A stretch of DNA of 64,000 bases from Mixophyes australis. Its lineage: Eukaryota; Chordata; Amphibia; Anura; Limnodynastidae. The notes under the pieces are model-generated. The model was not told where the DNA came from, did not search any database, and saw only the letters and a list, made by a program, of their open reading frames with translations. The stretch is taken from positions 70,670,205 to 70,734,204 of the forward strand of contig JAVHZZ010000002.1 in the NCBI GenBank assembly GCA_036250195.1, written 5' to 3'. Below, one piece after another: positions 20,488-31,370 of the stretch (its first letter is position 1; the number at the start of each line of letters is the position of its first letter). The position numbers and the translations under genes were made by a program.

Positions 20488-20885
20488 CTAGAGACCTTTA
20501 CTCTCTGTCTTTAGTTTATTTACAAGGTGGGGAAGATTTGCCCTGAATATTGAGTTGAGGTGGTGGATTTCATTAATTACATTTTCAAACAAGTCCTCAG
20601 AGTATTTAGAGATAAAATGCTGTATGGAGTGTGAGCTCTTTTCAGTGGATTGAGCTACAAAAGTATGACATACTTCTCCAACTGCTTCAGAACGGAGGTC
20701 AAGTTGCCAAATGACTTTGTCATGATATCAAAGACATATTTTTTTAAATCTTCTGCTGTTTGCTCTTTTTTTCTTACCAAAAGCTTGGCTGCGTCCTCCT
20801 TTTCTTCGACATGAAGAATTTGTATTTTTCTTAGTCTTTCAATTTCGAACTCTGGTCTGATTCTGTATACATATTTTGTGCTCAC
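20488..20885 (-). pseudogene. Unassigned coding relic in two frames
   Basis: Reading on the minus strand, the frame from 20885 gives a charged, helical-looking stretch (EFEIERLRKIQILHVEEKED, then AAKLLVRKKEQTAEDLKKYV). A single shift near 20668 continues it without a stop (VAQSTEKSSHSIQHFISKYS, then EDLFENVINEIHHLNSIF) to a stop at 20488-20490. Two adjoining amphipathic, Lys/Glu-rich frames joined by one shift look like a decayed protein rather than chance. I do not recognise the family. It lies alone between Helitron debris and a SINE. Confidence 0.4.
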
Positions 20886-20956
20886 TCAATGTAGGCTTCC
20901 CAGTTTGGTCTCACATTATCTCCTTTCAATTTTGTTCCCCTCTACCCCACACTGTG

Positions 20957-21247
20957 GGGGCAGCACAGTGACCTAGTGGTTAGCACTTTTGCCTCACAGC
21001 ACTGGGGTCATGAGTTCAATTCCCGACCATGGCCTTATCTGTGTGGAGTTTATATGTTCTCCCCGTGTTTGCGTGGGTTTCCTCCGGGTGCTCTGGTTTC
21101 CTCCCACACTCCAAAAACATACTAATAGGTTAATTGGCTGCTATCAAAATTGACCCTAGTCCCTCCCTCTCTGTCTGTGTCTGTCTGTCTGTCTGTGTGT
21201 GAGTCTATAATAGAAAATTTAGACTGTAAGCTCCAATGGGGCAGGGT
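20957..21247 (+). mobile_element. tRNA-derived SINE, 3' truncated
   Basis: tRNA-like head (GGCAGCACAGTGACCTAGTGG with A-box-like CCTAGTGG; B-box-like GGTCATGAGTTCAATTCC), V-SINE-type core (GTGGAGTTTATATGTTCTCC), TG/TC repeats, and the start of the tail (GACTGTAAGCTCCAATGGGG). It stops at GGGCAGGGTGT, before the terminal part of the tail. Confidence 0.9.
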
Positions 21248-21310
21248 GTCACGATTCTTACGAGGAGACTTGGTAGATGCAGCGAATCCTAGAGGTTCGT
21301 ACAGTTTGGC

Positions 21311-21410
21311 ACTTATTTAGTACTTTCTACAAAATGACAGCTAGAATCTGATTGGTTGCTATAGGCAACATCCCCACTTTTTCAAACCCGCAGCTTAGTA
21401 AATCTAGCCC
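21311..21410. mobile_element. Half of the X-box/CCAAT palindromic MITE
   Basis: Right half of the family complete at 32782-32956: CTAGAATCTGATTGGTTGCT, then ATAGGCAACATCCCC and TTAGTAAATCTAGCCC. The left arm is missing. Confidence 0.9.
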
Positions 21411-22235
21411 TAAGTGTAGAGAGTGGGCAGCACAAGGAGAGAAAGCTGCAGTCTAATTTATGACTGTTATCCTTTCCAGAACACCTTTAATCTGTCCTGC
21501 CATATTTGCTCCATGATCGTAACACTGACCCCCGCATTGTGTAACATCAATTTTGTGCTTTTAAAACTCTTCAACAGTATCATTATTTCCTGCCCTTTCC
21601 TTCTCTGCATGAGAGGTAGTGAGTAACTTTTTTATTTTCTTCTTGGTATTTTCTCATAAAAATTGTATACTCTCCCTAAAAGAGGTCATATTTTGACAAT
21701 ATTTTAGTTCACTAAGTCGTACAAAAATTACAATATTTGGGTCCCCTATTTTAGAGCTGCTCCCTCAAAAAACTGGATTTCTCAAAGCTAAAAACTGTAA
21801 CATGAAGAAGCCTTTTCAGCAGTTCTTGTAAATAATCCTATTCTTTTAATAGTTCAATAATAAATGTTTGCCCTTGACAGAGATATTTAAAGTAGATTAT
21901 TTATATAGGAGGATCAAAGTACTTAACTTGCTATTTAAAGGAAGAAACACAAAAAAATCCTTCTATGTGGATTGTTGGTCTAAGCAGCAGAACTGTATAG
22001 TGGTGGGGGTGTGGTGCATCCAGTGATCTTCTCACTTAGGAAACGTCAAAGATGCACGACATGGTGGCGGACGCAGAGAACGCACATCGCATGATCAGCA
22101 CCATGAGAACACAGCCATGATACATGGGATTTTGCATAACTGAAGCCACAGGGACTTGTCATGCCCCCCTGACATGATAGGCTACCCAACGTGTATCCCC
22201 CTGGCCACCTTTATGGGAAGCCCTGCTTGAAAAAC
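21411..22235. other. Intergenic DNA
   Basis: No confident coding relic. It may contain the 3' part of the DIRS-like element that follows on the minus strand, but no recombinase motif was recognised. Confidence 0.35.
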
Positions 22236-23286
22236 TCACTGGAAAAACCCAATTGAGATTTCTGTCCCTTGATCAATGGAAGCATCAGGGGAAGCCAAAT
22301 TTAAGATGGCCAGACTCGATAAACCAAAATGACCACGTGGACCTGGTCCTCCTTGCTTTTGTCTAACACATTCAATAAGAGGGAAAAGGGAATACATAAA
22401 GGTTCTGGGGTCTGTCCACAGGATTAATACAGCATCCATCCAACAAGCTCCCAGGTACCATATTCTGGAAACATGTCAGAACTGGTGCACTGGCTGGAGA
22501 TGTAAAAAGATCCGATTGCCTGAAATTCTGTACTATTCCCTGGAAGAGTGCAGCTTTTAGGGTCTGCCAGTATAACAAGTCTGCAATTTTGTTGCATTCT
22601 CCTGGCACAGTTCACAACATTAGGTGGATCTGTCCAAGCATAGCATATTTCCAGTTCTCAAAGCCTCTTTACAAATATTTTTGGACTGTGTCCGTCCCAT
22701 TTGATACATGTAGGACACTGCTGTCCTGGCATGAAACTAGTGCCCTTCAGGCTAAGTTGTCCACCCTCAACTCAAGTAAATGCATATGGGGATCAGATTC
22801 TACTTCCAGAGACCCCTCATTGCTCGATCTGGAGTGACACCAATACAACTTAATATGCATATATGATTATTCCCTGGCTTCTTTTATTGAATGAGGAGGG
22901 ACTACGGGAAGGTCTTACCAAGACATTAGCCCATCTTCCACTTCTATTGTTAGGACAATTAGGATTGACCAATAGATTTTGGCTTGCACCATTCTCGCTT
23001 AAAGCAATTGTGATCTTCTGCATTGGAAAGGTACTTGAGGAAATGTTGGAGATAACACTTGGGAACGAAGGGCAAGGAAAATAAACTATTTGATCTGATC
23101 CCATTTCTGATAGGTAACTCTGAATGACACGTAATAACTCAAACCAGGAAAGAGATAGATCAAGAAAGATGAGCACTGATGTTAGAAAGTTTATTATCAT
23201 CATCACCAATCTCAATTCTGATAACAGAACAATGGTCATGACTCTGTGTTTCAGAAGTGAGTGGAGATCTGGTTTACATATTAACA
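22236..23286 (-). pseudogene. DIRS-like RNase H / C-terminal relic
   Basis: The frame 22608-22372 gives MPGECNKIADLLYWQTLK, then DLFTSPASAPVLTCFQN and LYVFPFPS. This matches the conserved tract after RNase H in DIRS elements (PGE.N..AD.LSRQTL, then DLFASP.NA, then YAFPPFP). Frame 22439-22236 continues it. The region 23287-22850 upstream is an open but diverged frame of 145 aa, probably the RT thumb. Stops separate the parts. Confidence 0.6.
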
Positions 23287-23686
23287 TCTACTATATAAAT
23301 GCCTAGTGGCGTGTGTGAAAAACAAAAACCAAGCTGCAGCGCCACCTGCTGGGCAGAGTTATACACTGACCTATATATTTCTTGAAGGAGAAGTGACAGT
23401 TGGGAGTGGTTGGTGGTTGCCGGGGGTGACAGTGGGGAGTTTTTAACACCTTAAGTAGCTTGATGAAGGATGTGGAGATGAAGATGAAGGATGAGGTGAT
23501 GGAGAAGAATGATGAGGTGGTGACATGTGGACAAAACCACGTTAAAAATGGGCGCTTGCGTCGGGAAGTAACGCTCTTCCCCTGAGGAGGCCTGGGCTAG
23601 GCCCAAATGCAGGACAAGAACCTTTTTAACACCTTAAGTAGCTTGATTTGACTAGAATACATGAGTATCATGCACGGGTTAACTTG
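23287..23686 (+). mobile_element. Non-autonomous Helitron, 400 bp
   Basis: Starts TCTACTATATAAATGCCTAG after A, ends CATGCACGGGTTAACTTG before T. It shares internal blocks with the other copies (GCTGCAGCGCCACCTGCTGG; GGAAGTAACGCTCTTCCCCT). No target duplication, as expected for insertion between A and T. It interrupts the DIRS-like relic. Confidence 0.9.
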
Positions 23687-23699
23687 TATCTAAATAAAC

Positions 23700-24389
23700 C
23701 AGGAAGAGAATTCCTTAGAGCATTATTGATCAATCTTCCTTAGCTTAGTTTTGGCTATTGGTATTACCATTGGGAAGGTATAATGTGATATATATTGGCA
23801 AACCAAACACCATCACTGTCCACTAAAAATATGATCTTTCTATAAGAATCTCAGGAGATGCATATGATTTTGGTGAATTGACATCAAATGGAAAAATGTA
23901 TTTTGACATAACAGGACCCTTTCCCCAAAATAAATGCAAGCTGCTAAACCTTCCATGTGGAAGCAGTGTGTAGTAAGATGTTTCTTTAATGATTTTACAT
24001 TAAGGACTGGTCTCAAAGAACCATCCTGTGTTTGTGTAGGAAACAAATGACTGATTCAGCATTTAGTTCTATTTTCCCTTGTTACAGGGCTAAATCCAGA
24101 AGCTTGTTTAAGAGCAGTTTCTGGCAGGAGGAAACATACCTGTATTGGGGAACATTTGAATGGAAGGTTGAAGCTATGCTATGTAATGTTTAATATCCAT
24201 TTGTCCTAAGTGATATTTACCCAGACTTGGTAAAACGTTTGATGGCATCAAATGATGTAATGGACCTGAAATCCACTCAACGGTAAATCCATCTCCTTTA
24301 TGGAAGAGCGGTGGACACAGAACCTTCACCACTGTGAGGTCCGCTGCTCCATTATAATGGATACTTGGCATCAAATCTGTTATTGCCAT
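23700..24389 (-). pseudogene. DIRS-like reverse transcriptase relic
   Basis: The minus-strand frame 24046-23840 starts with a (P)TQTQDGSLRPVLNVKSLKKH block and continues CFHMEGLAACIYFGERVL, matching the pattern of DIRS reverse transcriptases in which a KKDGS-RPVLNLK-LN block is followed by FHME and then the first catalytic region. The catalytic aspartate block is degraded and there are stops and frameshifts. Frame 24389-24174 is collinear and upstream. Confidence 0.6.
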
Positions 24390-24467
24390 AGTGTAACCAA
24401 TGTTGTATGTGCCAGTGTCTTCATATTAATAAACCTCTACTACTGCGTGCCAAGGACCTGGGGGGCC

Positions 24468-24633
24468 CAGAGCCGGAACTTAAAATTCTAGCACCTGGGG
24501 CGAGAAAGTCAAATGCCGCCCCCCCTATCCCTCAATTTTAACCAAATTAACCTAAAATATTCCTAAACTGCGCCCCTTTCAGCGTTGCACCCTGGGCGGT
24601 CGCCCCTATCGCACAGCCCTAGTTACAGCCCTG
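24468..24633. mobile_element. Short hAT-like element
   Basis: Left end CAGAGCCGGAACTTAA and reversed right end CAGGGCTGTAACTAGG are similar inverted repeats. The interior has GCGCCCCTTTCAG and CACCCTGGGCGGTCGCCCC. No convincing target duplication. Confidence 0.6.
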
Positions 24634-25636
24634 CTGGTGCAACCGAGTACCAGTAAGCAGCATGTTCAGCAATAAGTGAAATGGGTCTGCTGTCAAGTCT
24701 CCGTCACAAAGTGTCACACGAACGATCCGGAGACACTTATTGGCTAATTGAATTCCCCCTAAATCTATTACATGAGAGGTTAAAGGATAACTTTCCTCCA
24801 TATTATATGCCTGTAGCTTTCAAACAGATCTGAAGATCTGGGGAGAATAGATAACAGAGATTTCTTTTTCTTTTATTTATCTCATTCTCTCATAATTTCA
24901 ACCAAAATTATGGGAAACATTTACCAAAGTGCACATTTGCAAAACCGCCCATTTTTAGCAAATTTTTTAAATCGTCATCCCAATTTTTTTTTTACATGGC
25001 AAATATACAAACAGTGCAATTTATTTGGATTATTTGTCTTTTCCGTTTGGACTACAGCAGGAAAGAATATTCCCATTTTGAAATATGTGAGACTCAACAA
25101 GGACATATAAATCTACAGAGCATTTTCCTATCTGCAAAATGAATTCGTATTTGCACGTCCTCAGATCCTCAGAGGTGGAGAACACCAGGCTTCAGATTGT
25201 ACAGTCAGTATCGCCTTCCTAGTGCAGTGTACACAGAAAAGTGTATTCCTAAACACACTTCAACTAATGTAATAAAAACATTCAAACACACAAGAGTGAC
25301 ACGTGTCCTGATGTCCTCTTATTTTTTTTTAATAATTAGACATAGTAGCATTTTAGGAGAAAAACTGAGAAGAAATTAATGAAGGGGTGGCCCATACGTG
25401 GTAGTAGGATAGACTTTGAATTAATATTTATATTCATTGCACCATTCATATTTCCTGCCAGGACCAGCAAACACACAAGATAGTATACAGAGCACTTTTT
25501 CTCAAAAATTCTGAAAGTGTGCTGTAGACATGATCCTTCTTATGGGCAACCCAGACATTAGGGGAATTTGCACATATAGAAATATATTGCTTCCCACATA
25601 TTTTGCAGATAGTAAATGTCCTTTAATGTCATGTTC
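24634..25636. other. AT-rich intergenic DNA
   Basis: No gene or repeat recognised. Confidence 0.45.
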
Positions 25637-25942
25637 ACAGCACTGGGGTTATGAATTTGATTCCCGACCATGGCCTTAGCTGTGTGGGGTTTGTATGTTC
25701 TCCGCATGTTTGCGTGGGTTTCCTCCGGGTGCTCCGGTTTCCTCCCACACTCCAAAAACATACTAGTAGGTTAATTGGCTGCTATCAAATTGACCCTAGT
25801 CTGTGTCTGTGTGTGTGTGTGTATGTATGTTAGGGGATTTAGACTGTAAGCTTCAGTAGGGCAGGGACTGATGTGAGTGAGTTCTCTGTAAAGTTCTGAG
25901 GAATTAGTTACGCTATATATATAAATAAATGATGATGATGAT
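25637..25942 (+). mobile_element. tRNA-derived SINE, 5' truncated
   Basis: Begins in the B-box region (CACAGCACTGGGGTTATGAA), has the full core (GTTTCCTCCGGGTGCTCCGG), a (TG)n tract, the tail GACTGTAAGCTTCAGTAGGG and a terminal (GAT)n. Only the first third of the head is missing. Confidence 0.9.
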
Positions 25943-28194
25943 TTAATTTCAGAGCTCTCATAAGCCTCAAAATAGTTTTAAGGCTTGAGCTAGATTAAGA
26001 CCTCGGCTCAGATTAGAGCTTGGACTAATGTTAATGTTAGGATTAACGCTTGCTTTACATTCAGATGTATGTCTTGTGGTAATGTTAGCTCTATATATGG
26101 ATTCAAAGTGATATGATAGGTTGATATTAGTTTTTTCTACCTAGAAGAATTTAGGATCACTTTGGTCAAGCAATTTGAAAGAGGGTCCCCACTTTGCAAC
26201 AAGTGGTCTATTATCTTTTTCTAGGACACCAGGGGCTGTGATCGTTGCCTTCTATGTAGGCATCATTTTTTGGAAGTCTAAGGGTGGACTTTTTGTCTCG
26301 GTGGGTCTTATTACTGGTAAATGATATGCTAGTAAGGAGATAAACTCAGCTTTGATGACAGTTGTGCCCTTAAAGCAATGTCAATGATATTGGTCAGCTG
26401 TCAAAAGTATCTTTCGCATGCAAGTTGTGCTGTTTTCTACTACAAAATGAATCCTACACTTGTGCTAGTTGTGGCTTTCCTCCTCCCCACACATTTACTG
26501 TGAGAACATTTTTAATATACTTTAGACGCACTATGGCAGCTTGGTAACAGTAATGTTAATAAATCTGTGTAAATATATATGGTGGACCAATAGGACCCGG
26601 GAGAAGCCACCGGTGTCTGACTGCAGTGTCTCCAGTCCCAACCCCGGGACCTGATAATGGGAGCACCACAGGCTTCCCATTGGCTCTTGCACGGGTCTAA
26701 TAGTATAACTATTATTGTATGAAACTCTATACTTTTGTATATTTAGATGTAACAGGCACTGAGGTTTTCAGAGCAGTTCAAAGGAAATGAATATGAATAT
26801 TTCTAGTAGATTGTAAAGTATTAATGTAATATTAAATGGTAACTGATTAAAATTCAGGGAGAGAAAGGAATGTGTCCATAAAGGATCTTAAATTCTTTTA
26901 ATTCTAAATGTAGGTACATCTGAATGCCCCAGCTGAAGGACACTTTTTATCTTCCAAGCTTTAAAAAATGCTCCTATCCGTCAAGGTTCCAAGTCCTTGA
27001 TAATGAATGAAGCTAATGGGGTTGGTCAAGTCAATATAATTCCTTCCTCCCTAACAGTATACCATAACTGCCATTTCTGTAGCTGTATAACATAGATACA
27101 GAATAGCTGAAAGACTTGTTGGAACTTTAGTAAATAACACTTACATTTGGCTTTGCTGTTTTCAACCGTGAGAGATACTTATTAAATTGTGCCTCTATAT
27201 CAAATGTAATTCAGAGCTGCTTATTCAAAGTGTATCATTGAAAGTACCTGCATAATAACTTTTCAATACAGATTTTTTGTGTATTGGTACCATAGCAGCA
27301 ATGTCACAACTACATATAACTGAGGCTTTTCTTAGCAACCCTAGCCTGTGATAGGCTCAACTAAAAAAATGTTCAGGGGCATATATATATAACATTGTTG
27401 GTCCTGCTGTAATAGCCAAGCAAAGTTTTTATTTTCTTTCTTTTCAATTTGCAACAAAAAATTACCAAGTACACCCACCCTCAATAGTTCTTAGGACCAG
27501 GCAGTGGAATAGTCATCTTAAATTGATTAACATGTTTTAGCAGAATAAGGAACAATGGTCCCTCTTGATCCTGTTAACCAGCACTTGGGCTGAAACCAAT
27601 TACCATAAATTGCCCCTTCCGGTAAAACACTTTGTAAATAAATAAATAAAATCACAGTCATCTTGGGCTTTGGTGCAAGTAAAGCCTCTCTCTGGTGTAG
27701 TTAATTGCCCGGACCCACGAATCCAGCATGGTCCATGTCTCCGGTTTGAGATGACTTAATGCATTTTGCAAGACTTTCAGCAGAATGCATGCATACATGG
27801 CCCTACACAGTATGATAAACAGGTGACTTTGAGTTTTCTCTCTGTTGTGTGACAGTGTTTTGACTCTTTGTTGTGTGTCAGTGATTTGCCAACAGTATGC
27901 TTCTAAAATAGAATTAAATTATTCTAGCTACCAACAAAAAAGCAAATCAAACACATTGCTCATCTGACCCAGTCTCATTACTACTCACAAAACATCAGCA
28001 CATTTCTCTCCATTCAGTCTTTGTTGATAGGGTTAATAATGGATGCTCTGCGTTCCTCTGCACTGAGGCTTTCTGTCTCTATACACAGAAACCCTGCAAA
28101 TTTCCCCCCATACACAAACAGCAGCCAGTTAGCAGCCAGCTCCAGCCCACTTCCACCAATCAGAGAACACTAGACTGATAAACAGTTAGTTCTG
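25943..28194. other. Intergenic DNA
   Basis: No coding exon, RNA gene or mobile element could be supported. A weak inverted repeat lies at about 26585-26715 (CCAATAGGACCCGGG ... CCCATTGG). Confidence 0.4.
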
Positions 28195-28330
28195 CCATAG
28201 CCTGATTGGTGGGCACATGGTGGTTCTAAGTGCTGATTGGAGAAGGACAAACTTGGCACAGGTGTTGCTGGGAGATGTTGGGAGGCAGAGTGATGTCTCT
28301 TCAGTCAGACATGAAAAGCAAGTTAAAAAA
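28195..28330 (+). repeat. Inverted repeat arm A (partner at 31226-31370)
   Basis: Contains CTGATTGGTGGGCACATGG, GCACAGGTGTTGCTGGGAGA, TGTTGGGAGGCAGAG and an A-tract. Its reverse complement recurs at 31226-31370 at moderate divergence. Several CCAAT/ATTGG words occur in and around it. Confidence 0.75.
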
Positions 28331-29391
28331 AAAAACAATAAACTTCTTCATTGTTTGATGCCCAGCCCTATTCTCTTCTACGGCACATGACTGTTTCATG
28401 CGACACACTAATACTGCAGCACGATCTTCTGTCCTCATTGTGTATGTTGTGTTTGCAAAACTCACCATCAGACACTGCAGCTGTAGCTCCTCACCTTTAG
28501 ACTGCAAGTCTGCTCTGGCAAGGGGCTGAGCATTTACCCTGTGCAAAACTGATGTTCATTTTCTTAATGTTACCTTATCCTTGAATACTTAATTTTCTTA
28601 ATTATTTATAAGACACACATATTAGTTATTTGTAGATATATAGATAGACCAACAGATAGATAGATACATATACACACACTACTGCTGCTGGCTCTCTTCA
28701 GACACCTCAGATTTAATGTCCTAGATACATCTACGTCTGTCATACACCATTTCTTTGCATGCTACTTTACCCATACTGCACAGACGCTCCTGTCCCAGCT
28801 CCAACACCTTATTCCTCCCCATCACACCCCATGATACTGCAGTGCTGAATTCTGCCCCACAACATCCTCTCCTATCAAATAACATTGCTGTGCACGGTGC
28901 TGGTCTGGGCTGTGAGCAATAACTCTTAGTATGACACCCCCTCCACCTAACCGATACTGCTGACTGAGGTACTCAACTTCTTGAAGAACCGGAGGATATG
29001 AAGATTGTTGTTCTAATTTTGTTATTAGTGGAGCGGCTGGGACTGCAAAACAGAGCAGCAGGTTGTCACCCAGATACCTCCAGAGCATCACCCTGATGAC
29101 ATTTTACAGCAGGGCAGAGATGCAGATCTATATGGAGTACATGTCTATACTTTTGAACTGTGGTCCTGGTAGATCACTGGTCTGGGAAATGATAGCACTG
29201 ATGCCCTTCTATATATTGGCGCCTGATAGGCAGAATATTTGCTACATTCCACATATGGTTGCAGATTTTCACCAGTGGAATGTGGCCTTAAGTCTTCTGC
29301 ACAGAGTTTCCCATCATTTTTGTTCCATCCCAGTGACACAACACAGCAGATTGACTTGATTGCTGTATCCCCAGCTCTATTCATACACTAT
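28331..29391. other. Intergenic DNA between repeat arms
   Basis: No gene can be supported. Minus-strand open stretches at 28301-28546 and 29145-29384 have no family resemblance. A GATA-type microsatellite lies at about 28632-28672. Confidence 0.4.
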
Positions 29392-29934
29392 GGGCCTGAA
29401 TCACTAATGAAAGTAAAGCAAAAAAAAAAAAAGGAGTAACTTTGCACTTTGGCAAAACCATGTCGCATTGGAGGGGGAGGTCACAGGGACGCACGCAGGG
29501 GGGGTTGCTGCGTCTCCAGAAACCCGGCATTGTACTATACAGCAGCCGCGGCGGTGCTGTATTGTATACAGCACCGCCGCGGACGCTTCTGTGACAGCGC
29601 CGCGGCTGCTGTATAGTACAGTGCTGACGAAACGGAGTTACTGCTTTTTTTTATTTTTTTGGGGTGGGGGGAAACCCCCCCTAAAAATAGTGCGTGCGCC
29701 CCTGGGTCACTTCAAAATGTGATGGCAGATTTATAGTTGGAGTAGGGCATGTCCAAGACCACTTTTAAAATTCAGTGTAAAAACAAATCTTACCAGTATT
29801 TGTGTGCTACATGAAAAAACAGCCAGTATGTAACTTATGTGCAAAATAATAAACTAATTTGCACCTCTTATATTATAACATGGTTTTGTCCAGGAGAAAA
29901 CATACTCCTTTTTTCGCCTTAATGAATCGGGCCC
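29392..29934. mobile_element. PIF/Harbinger-like MITE carrying a nested hAT element
   Basis: Left end GGGCCTGAATCACTAATG and reversed right end GGGCCCGATTCATTAAGG. A 3-bp direct repeat TAT flanks it (29389-29391, 29935-29937). The right half (GTGTGCTACATGAAAAAACA; AACATGGTTTTGTCCAGGAG) is shared with the intact MITE at 52570-52902. About 221 bp of it is the nested element. Confidence 0.8.
29484..29704. mobile_element. Nested hAT-like element with GC-rich palindromic core
   Basis: Ends CAGGGACGCACGCAGG and, reversed, CAGGGGCGCACGCAC. Flanked by a 5-bp direct repeat GGTCA (29479-29483, 29705-29709). The core contains an inner hairpin (GCGGCGGTGCTGTAT, 3-nt loop, ATACAGCACCGCCGC) and outer arms (GTACTATACAGCAGCCGCGG, with its reverse complement near 29604-29625). 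Confidence 0.8.
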
Positions 29935-30515
29935 TATAAATTCAGCAAAATTCAAATTTACCAATACAGTGCAAAATGGCCATTTCATGGGATAGAAGAG
30001 CAAAAGTGGAATTTGATCACTGTACGTGACACCCCTGCAGAACAGCCTGTTGCACCGTCAAATCTGATTTGCGACAAATTTTGCAGCTGCTTCGCTCATC
30101 TCTACTGTATACAATGGATTTGATGGGGAAGAATCCAGTTTGTTTAAGATCATAAACTGTTTACCTGTCCTGCAGGGGTGTAAACCCGCGATCACTAGCC
30201 CCCGCAATACATGCGGCAGTACATGTACATCCGCATCGGAGGCCCCCTGGTCTGCTCTTCGAAGCATGCCCAAGCGCTGCCACATATGCATGCAAGCTTA
30301 ATCTGTCAGTTCTGGAAAGCCCGTAGTGTATATGAGGAGAAAGTAAATTAAACCTTATAAAGAGGAAATACTGTAGACAGTAACAGCATTAGAAAACAAT
30401 ATATGAATCAAGGTAAGGAAATGCCTACAGCATATGCAAAGGAAGGAAAGAATAAACAATTAGTAAGAGAGTTACAGAATAAAAGTGCAATAATTTCCTG
30501 GTCACTTTAACACAT
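29935..30515. other. Intergenic DNA
   Basis: No gene or repeat recognised beyond the right flank of the MITE. Confidence 0.4.
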
Positions 30516-30740
30516 TGCGCCTGAATCATTATGCGCGTAATTGCCGATACGTGCCATATTTTGCTAAAAATCACTCTGTGCATGCCCAGAAACAAACCAC
30601 ATACCAGAGAACACATCATTGTAACTAATCTTCGAGCACAAAGGACCCTTACTACAGCCTACAATTTCAGAGGCGGAACGGGGAGGGGACTGGGCGTATG
30701 CACGTAGTCAATGTACAGTAAGGGCGTGACAAGCTTGAGC
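30516..30740. mobile_element. MITE-like repeat fragment
   Basis: Shares GCGCCTGAATCATTATGCGC, ATATTTTGCTAAAAATCACT, TGTGCATGCCCAGAAAC and GGCGTATGCACGTAG with the repeat at 40938-41110. Part of the same group as 1259 and 17270. Confidence 0.6.
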
Positions 30741-30941
30741 ACTTTTTATTTTTTAATGTTTTATCATTAATGACCATATCATTAAAATCTGACATTTATT
30801 GAATAGCCTTTTTTTTTCTGTGCGTTCTTTGCGTATACTTGATATTACACAGCAGAGCGGACCTAGACCCATATTCATCAATAAACGTATCGTCAGATTC
30901 GTTCCATGTAGAATACAGAAGTGCATCTACCCAATAAGTTT

Positions 30942-31165
30942 TTTTGTTTAAACTGTTTATTTAAAGAGGAAGCAACAGGACATACAGAACAAACTTCCAA
31001 CATAATAAACAATGCAACATGAATATCCAAGGTGTCTCCTCTTTACCCGATACATTTAAAAAAAAAATGCACATTAGGTTCATCTTGTGTTTCTTGATCA
31101 ATGAGGAACATTGTATGTACGGAGCACAAGGATATAAGGATTTAATGGACACAGACAGTGGGATA
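30942..31165 (-). mobile_element. Possible LINE 3' end
   Basis: On the minus strand the segment ends CTTTAAATAAACAGTTTAAA followed by an A-rich tract, resembling the polyadenylation end of the L1 fragments at 53625 and 55020. No coding match. Confidence 0.3.
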
Positions 31166-31225
31166 TATTACTGCTGCAAGTGGGGAATCATATTGAGAAA
31201 TATAGCAGTGAGAAGTTTCTAATTT

Positions 31226-31370
31226 TTTACAAACTTGCCTTTCTTGTTTAAAAAAAACAACAAAACCCATTGCTCTGCCTTCCAACATCTCCCAGCAACA
31301 CCTGTGCCCATCTTATTTCTCACCAATCAGCATGTAGTACCCCCTATGCCCACCAATCGCACAGTGAAAG
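31226..31370 (-). repeat. Inverted repeat arm B (partner at 28195-28330)
   Basis: Contains GCTCTGCCTTCCAACATCTC, CCAGCAACACCTGTGCCC and CCAATCAGC, the reverse complement of arm A 2.9 kb upstream. Confidence 0.75.

Larger units (their letters stand above)
22236..24420 (-). mobile_element. DIRS-like retrotransposon relic, split by a Helitron
   Basis: Read on the minus strand from 24420 downwards, the coding debris is in the order reverse transcriptase then RNase H. A 400-bp Helitron (23287-23686) sits between them. No terminal repeats or tyrosine recombinase were recognised, so the DIRS assignment rests on the RT and RNase H motifs alone. Confidence 0.6.

Noticed and set aside
28470..28545. 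Possible minus-strand exon with a GTGAGT donor and CACAG acceptor
   Set aside because: One good donor word and a weak acceptor are expected by chance in 64 kb; the encoded residues match no family I recognise.
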